Shown here: positions 8,050 through 17,200 of the stretch, in pieces
How the letters are laid out: each line of letters begins with the position of its first letter
How positions within the stretch are numbered: position 1 is the stretch's first letter
NCBI RefSeq assembly: GCF_001182745.1
Contig: NZ_LN868938.1
Coordinates: forward strand, 3,534,001 to 3,598,000
Direction: 5' to 3'
DNA length: 64,000 nt
DNA from: Nocardia farcinica
Lineage (GTDB): Bacteria > Actinomycetota > Actinomycetes > Mycobacteriales > Mycobacteriaceae
The notes under the pieces: model-generated
What the model was told of the DNA's origin: nothing
Databases searched by the model: none
The model's input: only the letters and a program-made list of their open reading frames with translations
Position numbers and translations under genes: made by a program

Positions 8050-8862
8050 ATGAGCACTACCGAATCCGCGTCCGCAGCGCCGGCCACAGCCGGTTTCTCG
8101 GCGGTTCAGGACGGCAGGATCCTGCGCGTCACCATCACCAATCCCAAGCGGAAGAACGCCATCGACTACGACACGATGGTCGCGCTCGGCGACACGTTCC
8201 TGGCGGCGGCGCAGGACCGCGCCGTCCGGGCGATCGTACTCACCGGCGAGGGCGGGGATTTCTGCACCGGCGCCGACCTGTCCGCCTCGGCGGCCGAGAG
8301 CCAACGCGGCATCACCTCCGACATGGTGATGGACGCGGCCAACCGGCTGGTGCGCGCGATCGTGGACGCGCCGGTGCCGGTGATCGTCTCGATCAAGGGC
8401 GCCGCCGCGGGAGTGGGTGTGGGCATCGCGCTGGCCGCCGATCTCGTCTACGCGGCCGAGGATTCCTACCTGCTACTGGCGTTCATCAACATCGGCCTGA
8501 TGCCCGACGGCGGCGCGGCCGCGCTCGTCGCCGCCGCGGCGGGCCGCCCGCTGGCCTCGCGGATGGCGCTGCTGGGCGAGCGGCTGCCCGCGACCGAGGC
8601 CGCGCGGGCCGGGCTGTTCACCGCGGTGCTGCCCGCGACCGAGCTCGACGCCGCCGTCGAAGCCGCCGCGCAGAAGATCGCCACCGGTCCGCGCCGGGCG
8701 CTCGAGCTGACCAAGCGGGCACTGAACCAGGCGACGCTGGCCGCGCTGGACGAGACCCTCGCCACCGAGAAGGCCGGGCAGACCGAACTGCTCCAGTCGC
8801 CGGACTTCGCGGAGGGCGCCACCGCGATGCTCACCAAGCGCAAGCCGGTCTTCGCCGACTGA
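8050..8862 (+). CDS. Enoyl-CoA hydratase/isomerase-family protein
   Basis: This 270-residue crotonase-fold protein has the family length. The oxyanion-hole region GGDFCTGADLSA (near 75) and the CoA-loop GAAAGVGVGIALAADLVYAAEDS (near 118-140) are present, and the second active-site segment is FINIGLMPDGGAA. In standard hydratases two Glu residues act as acid and base. Here the first position lies in the small-residue GVGVGIA stretch and the second is occupied by the PDGG segment with Asp. So it may be an isomerase or other crotonase activity rather than a classic beta-oxidation hydratase. The ATG follows a GAGCGCACC stretch. Regulation by the divergent double-TetR protein is likely. A hairpin at 8879-8903 closes the unit. 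Confidence 0.88.
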   Translation: MSTTESASAAPATAGFSAVQDGRILRVTITNPKRKNAIDYDTMVALGDTFLAAAQDRAVRAIVLTGEGGDFCTGADLSASAAESQRGITSDMVMDAANRLVRAIVDAPVPVIVSIKGAAAGVGVGIALAADLVYAAEDSYLLLAFINIGLMPDGGAAALVAAAAGRPLASRMALLGERLPATEAARAGLFTAVLPATELDAAVEAAAQKIATGPRRALELTKRALNQATLAALDETLATEKAGQTELLQSPDFAEGATAMLTKRKPVFAD

Positions 8863-8878
8863 CGGCAGTCCCGAAGCC

Positions 8879-8903
8879 ACCGCGCCGGTCGTGCCGGCGC
8901 GGT
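8879..8903 (+). terminator. Hairpin terminator after the enoyl-CoA hydratase gene
   Basis: A perfect 10-bp stem ACCGCGCCGG / CCGGCGCGGT with a 5-base loop lies 17 bases after the stop codon. No T-run follows, as is common in high-GC actinobacteria. Confidence 0.6.
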
Positions 8904-9007
8904 TCGGTGGTTCGCGGGTCGCCCACGGGTAGCTCGGGCCCGCGAACTCCCACCGGTTCGGTGACACCGGACACACAACCGCCCCCGGCCGACTATGTTC
9001 ATCGGCT

Positions 9008-9994
9008 ATGACTTCTCTGGTCACCGGGGCCACCGGATTCATCGGCCGATTCCTCGTGCCCGCGCTGCTGCGCCGTGGCGACACCGTGCACGTACTGGTT
9101 CCGCCGGACGAGCGCGGCCGGTACGACACCTGCGCGCGCGATTGGGCGGGCGGCGAACGGGTACGGCCGGTCGAGGCCGATCTCGACCGCGTCGACCCGG
9201 CCTGGGTGCGCGCGCACCGCGGGGACATCGAGCACGTCTTCCACCTCGACCCCGCCGCCGGCGCCGCCCAGCACGCGATCGCGCTCGCCGCCGGATTGGA
9301 TGCGGCCCGCCTGCACCATGTTTCGACGGTGGAGATCTCCGGCGATCACCACGGGGCCTTCACCGAGGACATGTTCGACGTCGGGCAGACCCTGCGCCCG
9401 GCCCAGCGCGTCCACCTCGACGCCGAACGCGCCGTCCGCGCCAGCGGCCTGGACTGGCGGATCTACCGGCCCGCCATCGTGATCGGTCACTCCCGCACCG
9501 GGGAGATCGACCGGGCGGGCAGCGCCCAGCGGTTCTTCCGGATGCTGCGGATGGCGGCCCAGCTGCCACGGCTGCTGCCGGTGCTCGTGCCACGGCTCGG
9601 CGAAACCAACATGGTGCCGGTGGATTTCGTCGTCGCGGCGCTGGATCATCTCGCCCACGCCCCGGGCGGGCAGCACACCACCTTCCACCTGGTCGACCCG
9701 GTCCGCACCCGCGCGGTCGACGCGCTGAACCTCTTCGCCGACGAAGCCGGCGCCCCGCACCTGGTGGAGGTGATGCCCAAGGACACCCTGCGCGCGGTGC
9801 TGCGGCTGCCGGGCGCACAACGGATGCTGCCGAGCGTGGGCATCGACCCGCCGGTGCTCGAGCACAACGAATTCGGCTGCTGGTTCGACCGCGCCAACAC
9901 CACGGCCGGGCTGGCGGGCACCGACATCACCGTGCCGCCACTGGCCGACTACGCGCCGCGCATCTGGAAGTACTGGACCGAGAACGGCGCGTGA
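9008..9994 (+). CDS. NAD-dependent epimerase/dehydratase-like (extended SDR) protein with altered active site
   Basis: This 328-residue protein begins with the extended-SDR nucleotide fingerprint TGATGFIG at residues 7-14, and HVSTVEISGD follows the strand that normally carries the catalytic Ser. The usual Tyr-x-x-x-Lys pair is not apparent: the corresponding stretch reads RPAQRVHLDAERAVRAS, where family members have Tyr...Lys...Glu. LDWRIYRPAIVIGHSRTGEID matches the conserved substrate-domain strand of NAD-binding-4/fatty acyl-CoA reductase-like proteins. The C-terminal third is full length. It may therefore bind NAD(P) without classic SDR catalysis. The ATG at 9008 has only a weak ribosome site, but the fingerprint begins at once, so the start is secure. 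It converges on the mycolyltransferase gene across a strong hairpin. Confidence 0.8.
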   Translation: MTSLVTGATGFIGRFLVPALLRRGDTVHVLVPPDERGRYDTCARDWAGGERVRPVEADLDRVDPAWVRAHRGDIEHVFHLDPAAGAAQHAIALAAGLDAARLHHVSTVEISGDHHGAFTEDMFDVGQTLRPAQRVHLDAERAVRASGLDWRIYRPAIVIGHSRTGEIDRAGSAQRFFRMLRMAAQLPRLLPVLVPRLGETNMVPVDFVVAALDHLAHAPGGQHTTFHLVDPVRTRAVDALNLFADEAGAPHLVEVMPKDTLRAVLRLPGAQRMLPSVGIDPPVLEHNEFGCWFDRANTTAGLAGTDITVPPLADYAPRIWKYWTENGA

Positions 9995-10002
9995 GAAAGC
10001 GA

Positions 10003-10035
10003 ACCGCCCCGCACACTCGGGGTGTGCGGGGCGGT
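10003..10035. terminator. Bidirectional hairpin terminator between convergent genes
   Basis: A perfect 14-bp stem ACCGCCCCGCACAC / GTGTGCGGGGCGGT with a 5-base loop fills the space between the SDR stop (9994) and the mycolyltransferase stop (10061). It could serve both strands. Confidence 0.8.
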
Positions 10036-10060
10036 CGAGCGAGGATCGCTCAGGTGGCAC

Positions 10061-11128
10061 TCACAGGCCGAGGCCCTTGGCCAGCACCGGCCAGGACTTC
10101 GGGAACTCCTCGTTCCAGTAGCCCCACGAGTGGGTGCCGTTGGGACGGAAGTTGTAGGTGGCCGGGATGCCCAGCTCGTCGAGTCGGGTCTTGAGGTTGT
10201 TCGTGCAGTAGTTGGTGCCCGCCTCGATGACGCCGCCGATCAGGATCTGGTTGGCCAGACCGTAGGAACCGGGCAGCGCGTAGGGGCCGTTGAGGGTGTC
10301 GTACGGGCCGGGGATGCCGTTGCCGGTGGAGATGTAGAGCTCCAGCCCGCGCAGGCCCTCGGCGTTGACGTACGGATCGTTCTTGACCCACTCCTCCGAG
10401 CCCTGCGGACCCCACATGTTCTCGGTGTCGCCGCCGCCCCAGGTCTCGACGGTCAGCTTGACGAACTCCGAACCCACCGGGTCACTGGTCTGCGCGCAGC
10501 CGCTGTAGGCCGCGGCGGCCTTGTACAGGCCCGGCTTGGCGATCGGCAGTGCCAGCACGGTGGTGCCCGAGGTGGACAGGCCCGCGATGGCGTTGATGCC
10601 GTTGGTGCCCAGCGCGCCGTCGACCAGCGGCGGCAGCTCCTCGGTGAAGAAGGTCTTCCACTTGTTGCGACCCAGCGTCGGATCGTCCTTGATCCAGTCG
10701 GTGTAGTAGCTCCACTTGCCACCGATGGGCTGGATGACGTTGACGTTCTTGTCGCTGAGGAACTTCAGCGCGTCGGACTTGGCGACCCAGGAGGCGTCGT
10801 CCTCGCCGCCGCCCGCACCGTTGAGCAGATAGAGCGTGGGCCGCGGCACCGACGCGTCGGCGGGGCGCTGCACGTCGATGATGACGTTCTCGTCCATCGC
10901 GGCCGAGTACACGTACAGGCGCAGGTTGCGGTCGTCCTTGATCTCCGCCTTGGTGATCTTCGATCCGTCCGGGGCGGTGGGGTTGGCCAGCAGCGCCTTG
11001 GAGTCGATGATCGGGTCAGCCGTCGCCGAGGATGCGCCGAGTCCGGACATGAGTCCCGCGAACACCGCAGTAGTCGCGATCATCGCCGCGGCACGCGTGC
11101 CACGGCGCCGGGTGTGTCGACGTATCAA
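10061..11128 (-). CDS. Secreted mycolyltransferase/esterase, antigen 85 family
   Basis: This 355-residue exported alpha/beta hydrolase belongs to the antigen-85 family, which transfers mycolic acids onto trehalose and arabinogalactan in the envelope. A signal peptide is clear: basic RRHTRRRGTR, hydrophobic AAAMIATTAVFAGLMSGLGAS and a cleavage site near ATA-DP (about residue 36). The mature part has RPTLYLLNGAGGGEDDASW (substrate loop), the nucleophile motif GLSTSG (catalytic Ser near 186) and the late GTHSWGYW with the catalytic His near 331. A TTG start at 11128 was chosen because GAAGG precedes it and it gives a normal signal peptide; an in-frame GTG at 11158 is the alternative. It lies downstream of the last NRPS gene, with its own candidate promoter, so it is probably a housekeeping envelope gene. 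Confidence 0.92.
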   Translation of the reverse strand: MIRRHTRRRGTRAAAMIATTAVFAGLMSGLGASSATADPIIDSKALLANPTAPDGSKITKAEIKDDRNLRLYVYSAAMDENVIIDVQRPADASVPRPTLYLLNGAGGGEDDASWVAKSDALKFLSDKNVNVIQPIGGKWSYYTDWIKDDPTLGRNKWKTFFTEELPPLVDGALGTNGINAIAGLSTSGTTVLALPIAKPGLYKAAAAYSGCAQTSDPVGSEFVKLTVETWGGGDTENMWGPQGSEEWVKNDPYVNAEGLRGLELYISTGNGIPGPYDTLNGPYALPGSYGLANQILIGGVIEAGTNYCTNNLKTRLDELGIPATYNFRPNGTHSWGYWNEEFPKSWPVLAKGLGL

Positions 11129-11224
11129 TTTCGCACCTTCACTTCGTATCGGGATCACGGATGGGGCTTCCCCAGCCGGACGTCCGCAGGGTGCGCCACG
11201 CCCGACCATACGGCTTGTTAAGTC

Positions 11225-11254
11225 GTTACAACAGGTCGTTCCGTTACCTCACAA
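11225..11254 (-). promoter_or_regulatory. Candidate promoter for the mycolyltransferase gene
   Basis: On the minus strand TTGTGA (11249-11254) and TGTAAC (11225-11230) are separated by 18 bp, four of six matches each to the -35 and -10 consensus, in a locally AT-richer stretch. It lies just after the stop of the giant NRPS gene and about 100 bp before the mycolyltransferase start, suggesting separate transcription. Confidence 0.35.
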
Positions 11255-11282
11255 AAGGAGGTTCCGTCGCCTCGTCGTGACA

Positions 11283-14200
11283 TCATGCCCGACCGGCCCC
11301 CGCGGGCAGGCCCGCACCCCCGGCGGCGAGTCGCGCCGCGAGCACGGGTCCGATCTGGGCGAGGGCGTGCGGCGCGGTCATCTCGTCGTGGGCGGCGTGC
11401 ACCGGGTGATCGGCGACCTCGCCGTCGACGAAGGGACGCCACTTCGCGGCCGAGTTCTCCGGGTCGATACCGCGCACCAGGTTGGCGCCGAGGATGCGGG
11501 CGCTGAAGTAGTCGACCCGGCCGCGGAACACGCCGGGACGGTGCTCGCCGATCAGCTCCGCCGACCGGACGGCGCTGCGATAGACCCGGCCGAGCCGCTC
11601 GGGGGTCAGCGTCGACAACTCCGGCGGTATCGCCGCGTGCAGGGCGAGCAGCTCGTCCTCGCCCAGCGCGGGCGCCGGACTGTCGCCGAGCAGGTTGTCG
11701 GCCTGGATGCCGATCTCGGCGAGCGCGCCGCGCAGCGCGACCCGGAAATCGGCGGCGGCGATGTCGTGGTGGCTGTCCAGCAGCGCGAGCAGGGCGACCT
11801 GCTCCCCCGCCTCCTGCAAGGCGACCGCGACCGCGTGCGCCAGGATGCCGCCCAGCGACCAGCCGAGCAGGTGGTAGGGGCCGTACGGCTGGACCGAGCG
11901 GATCTCCGCCAGGCAGCGGGCGGCCATCTCGCCCAGCGACTCCGGCAGGTAGTCCGGTTCCGACAGCGCGGGCGATTGCAGACCGAGCACCGGCCGCCCC
12001 TGCTCCACGTAGGGCAACAGGCCCGCGTACCCCCACGACAGACCCGCCATCGGATACAGGCAGAACAGCGGTGGCAGTGTGCCCTCGCCGCGGATCGGCA
12101 GCAGCGGGCCGAGCGCGTCGGCGGTGCCCGCGTCGTAGTCCACGCCGTAGGCCTGTGCCTCGTCGATGCGGCGGGCCAGCGCGGCCACGGTGGAGTCGCT
12201 GAAGAACCACTGCACCCGGGTGTCCAGGTCGGCGTCCTGGCGCAGTCGGGCCACCACCCTGGTCGCGGCCAGTGAGTTGCCGCCGAGTTCGAAGAAGTCG
12301 TCGTCGGCGCCGACGCGGTCGATCTCGAGCACATCGGCGAACACGGTGGCCAGCAGCCGCTCGGTGTCGGTGGCCGGTGCGCGGTAGGGCCGCACGGGCA
12401 GTTCGGGGACCGGCAGTGCCAGCCGGTCGAGTTTGCCGCTGGCGTTGAGCGGCAGCTCCGGCAGGGCCACCACCGCCGCCGGGACCATGTACGGCGGCAG
12501 CGCGGCCCTGGCGTGGGCCAGCAGCGCGCGCGGGTCGGCGACCACACCCTCCTCGGCCACGACATAGGCGACCAGGCGTTCGCCCGCCGCCGCCGACACC
12601 ACCGAGGCCGCCGCGTGCCGCACGGCCGGATGCGCGAGCAGCACCGCCTCGATCTCGCCGAGTTCGATCCGCTGGCCGCGCAGCTTCACCTGGAAGTCGG
12701 TGCGGCCCAGGTACTCGAGCACCGCGCGTCCGTCCGCGCCGGTGCGCCAGCGCACCAGGTCGCCGGTGCGGTACATGCGTTCGCCGCCGTTGCGGGCGAC
12801 GAACCGCTCCGCGGTCAGGCCGGGCGCGCGATGGTAGCCGCGCGCCAATTGCACGCCGGCGACGTACAACTCACCGGCCGCGCCGTCGGGCACCGGCCGC
12901 AGCTGGCGGTCGAGCACGTGCACGCGGGTGTTGGCGACCGGGGTGCCGATCGGGACGCCGGCGCCGTCGGCGTCGGCCGAGGCGCGCTCCTCGGTGACCA
13001 CGGTCGCCTCGGCGGGTCCGTACCAGTTCAACAGGTCGACGCCGGGCAGCCGCTCGGCGAACATCGCCGCGGTCTCGGTGGCGAGCACCTCACCCGCGGC
13101 GAACACCCGCCGCAGCGAGGTGCGCCGGCCGGGCCGCACGTCGGCCAGGAAGGCATCCAGCATCGATGGCACGAAATGCACGGTGGTGACCCGGTGTTCG
13201 GCGACGACGCGGGCCAGGTAGCCGGGGTCGCGGTGGCCGTCGGGTTCGGCGATCACCACGCTCGCGCCGGTCTGCAACGGCCAGAACAGCTCCCAGGTGG
13301 AGATGTCGAAGGTGATCGGGGTCTTGTGCAGCACCACGTCGCCGCGGTCGTGCGGGTGGGTGAGCTGGGCCCAGCGGAACTGGTTGGCCATCTGCCGGTG
13401 CGTGATCGCCACGCCCTTGGGACGTCCGGTGGAGCCGGAGGTGTAGATGACATAGGCCAGGTCGTCGGGCGCGACGGCCACGCCCCGGTAGGGCCGCGCG
13501 GCGCGCTCGAGGGTGTCGACGGCCACCACCGGCACGCCGGTGCGGGTGGTGAAACCGTCGGCGGTCCTGGTCAACACGCACACCGGGGCCGCGCCGGTGA
13601 GCACGTACTCGTTGCGCTCCTCCGGATGGTCCGGATCGACCGGCACGTAGGCACCGCCCGCGCGCAACACCGCGTACACAGCCACCACCAGGTCGATGCT
13701 GCGCCGCATCGCGACCGCGACCAGCTTCTCCGGCCCGACACCGCGCGCGGCCAGCTCGCCCGCCAGGACCCGGGAGCGCCGGTCCAGCTCGGCGTAGCTG
13801 ATCGTGGTGTCGCGGTAGCGCAGCGCGGTGGCCCGTGGCGTGCGCGCCACCTGGGCGTCGAACAGGGTCAGCAGGGTGGCCTCGTCGAGCAGTTCCGGCA
13901 CCACGGTCGCGTTGCGGGCGAACAAGGCCGCGCGTTCGTCGGCCAGCAGGGCGTCCACCTCGCCGACCCTGGCGTGCGGCACCGCCACGAACTTGCCGAT
14001 CAGCGCGGACAGCCGGGCCGCCAGGGTGCGGGCCGCCTCGGGGTCGAACAGGTCGCGCAGGTACTTCACCTGCACGCGCAACTGGTCACCGAGCGCCACG
14101 ATCACCGTGACCGGGTAGTGCGTGCCGTCGGTGACGTGCACCCCGCTCACCGTCATGCCGTCGATCTCGCTGACCCGGCGCAGCCCTTCGTGATCGACCG

Positions 14201-17200
14201 GGTAGGACTCGAACACCACCAGCGAGTCGAACAGCGACTCGAGTCCGACGGCCTCCTGGATCTCGGCCAGACCGAGGTGGTGGTGTTCGAGCAGGGCGGC
14301 CTGCTCGTCCTGCACGGTGCGCAGCAGCGACTCCAGGGTGCGGGTCGGTGCGAGGCGGACCCGCACCGGCACGGCGTTGAGGAACAGCCCGACCATGGTC
14401 TCCACGCCGTCGATGTCGGCGGGACGACCGGAGACGGTGGCGCCGAACACCACGTCGTCGCGGTCGGTGCTGCGCCCGACCAGCAGCGCCCAGGCGGCCT
14501 GCACGACGGTGTTGACGGTGACGCCGACGCGGGCGGCCAGATGGGTCAGCGCCTCGGTCTGCGCGGTGGACATCGCGAAGCCCGCTTCGCCGATGCCCGC
14601 GGAGATCTCGTGGGTGGGCCGCTGGGCCAGCAGGGTGGGTTCGGTGACACCGTCCAGCGCCGCCCGCCAGGCCGCGATCGCGGCGTCGCGGTCCTGCGCG
14701 GCCAGCCACACCAGATAGTCGCGGTAGGGCCGCACCTTGGGCAGGTGCCGCGACTGCGGTCCGAGCGCGTACACGGTGAGCAGCTCACGCATGAGCAGCG
14801 GTACCGACCAGCCGTCGAGCAGGATGTGGTGGCTGGTGACCACCAGGTGGTAGCGCTCGGGTGCGGTGCGCAGCAGGGAGAAACGCAGCAGCGGCGCCAC
14901 CGCGGGATCGAAATGCTGGGCCAGTTCGGCGTTCTCGATGCGTTCGGCCTCGACCGGGATGACCTCGGGGTCGAGGTGGTCCAGCGCGATCTGCCGCCAG
15001 GGCGCCTGCACCCGGTCGGGCACCACCTGCACCGTGCTGCCGTCGGCGGTGTCGGCGAAGGCGACGCGCAGGTTGGCGTGCCGGTCCAGTACCGCTTGCG
15101 CGGCCGCGCGCAGGCGGCCGGGGTCGACCGCGCCGTCGAGGTCGAGCACGAACTGGATCATGTACGCGTCGATGGAGGCGTCGGCGAGCAGCGCGTGGAA
15201 CAGCATGCCGGACTGCATCGCCGTCATCGGCCACACGTCGGCGAGCGCGGGCACGGTCTGGGTGAACCGGTCCAGGTCGGCCTGGCTCAGTCGCACCAGC
15301 GGGAAGTCCGAGGGCGTGTGCCCGCCCGACCCCGGCCGGGTGCCGTGCTCGGCCAGTCCGCCCAGTGCCCGCACCCAGTGCTCGGCGAAGGCACGCACCT
15401 GATCGGCGGTGAAGACCGCGGCCGCGAAATCGAACCGGGCCAGCAGGCCGGCGTCGGTGGCCTCGACGAGCAGATCGATCAGCAGATCGTCGGCCGGTGC
15501 GTCGGTGTGCACGCGGGCCGGGCGCAGGTCGCGGTAGCGCAGCCGGATCAGCCCCGGGCCGGGCAGCTCGATGCCGGGGTCGAGGTAGCGCAGCAGGCCG
15601 TAGCCGACACCCTCGCCGGGCACCGCGCGGCGCAGTTCCTTCACCCGGCCCAGCGCGGTACCCGCGGCCGGGCCGCCGACCAGCGCGTCGGCCGGATCCA
15701 GCTCGCCCAGGCGCAGCGCGAGCGGGTAGTCGGTGGTGAACGCGCCGACGGCGTCGGTGTGGTCGCTGTCGCGGGCGTCCGCGCCGAGGCGGACCACGGT
15801 GCCCGCGGTGCGCACGACCGGCTCGTCGGCGGCGGTCCGCAGGGCCAGGGCGAGCGCGGTGAGCAGGACTTCGTCGATCCCGGCGTGATAGGCCTGGGCG
15901 GTGGTGGCGACCGCGGCGGCGCCCTCGGGGGTCATGGTGAGCGACACCCGCGAGCGCACCGAGAGATCCGCACCGGGAGGTATCCGGCCGGAGTCGGCAC
16001 CCATCGCGCGCCACCAGCCGAGTTCGGCGTGCACGGCCGGGTCGGCGGCGCGCGCGGCCAGCTCGCGCAGCAGGCCGGCCAGGCCCGTACCGGTGACGGC
16101 GGCGGCGTAGCGGCGCCGCGACCAGGCGGCGCCGAGCTGGTCGACGATCACCCGCCAGGAATGGTCGTCGAGCACCAGGCCGTTGGCGACCACCACCAGC
16201 TGGGCTCGGTCGTCGGGGCCGAGGTGCACGAAGCGGATGTTGCGCCCCGCCTCCGGATCGAGGGCGGCCGCCGCGGCGGCGACCACGTCGTCGAGCGGGA
16301 CGGTGTCGGCGGAGGTGTCCAGCAGCCGGAAGTACGGCTGGTCGGTGGGCGAGGGCGCCTCGGGCAGCACGAAGGCCGGTGGACGTCCATCGGCGGCGGG
16401 CCGCAGCCGCGCCCACAGCATCGGGTTGCGGTCGAGCACGGTGTCGATGGCCTCGCGCACCGGCGGGTGCCCCGTCGGCAGGTCGAGGACGACGGCGCGG
16501 ACCTCGACGCCGTCGGGGCGGGCGGCCAGCAGGCGCGCGGCGGCGGGGGTCAGCGGCAGTTCGCCGGTGCCCGCGGCGACGGGAGCGGGCTGCGGTGCGC
16601 CGGCGACGGCCAGTTCCGCGACCGTGCGCAGTTCGAACACCTGGCGCGGGGTGAAGGTGACGCCCCTGGCCCTGGCCCGGGCGACGACCTGGATGGCGGC
16701 GATGCTGTCACCGCCGATGGCGAAGAAATCGTCGTCGGCGCCGACGGTCTCGCGGCCGAGCACCTCCCCCACCACCTCGGCGACGACGCGCTCGGCCGGG
16801 GTCGCCGGGTCGCGGTGCGCGGTGGCGGTCGGCCGCGGGGCGGGCAGTGCGGCCCGGTCGACCTTGCCGACCGCGGTGAGCGGCAGTGCGTCGAGCACGA
16901 CGATCGCCGCGGGCACCATATATTCCGGCAGCCGGCTGCGCAGCCCGGCCAGCAGGGTCGCCTGTTCGGGTCGCGCGCCGTCGGCGGCCACCACGTACGA
17001 CACCAGCATGGGGGCGCGGCCGGGCTGCTCGCGCCCGATCGTCACGGCCTGCGCGACCCCGGGCTGGGCGGCCAGCGCCGCGTCGATGTCGCCCAGTTCG
17101 ATCCGGAACCCGCGCACCTTCACCTGGAAGTCGGTGCGGCCCAGGTACTCCAGCTCGCCGTCGGCGGTCCGGACGACGAGATCGCCGGTGCGGTACATGC

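Noticed and set aside
10061..11128. Mycolyltransferase as part of the NRPS pathway
   Set aside because: It follows the last NRPS gene on the same strand, but it is a secreted envelope enzyme with its own candidate promoter, and such genes occur widely in mycolate bacteria.
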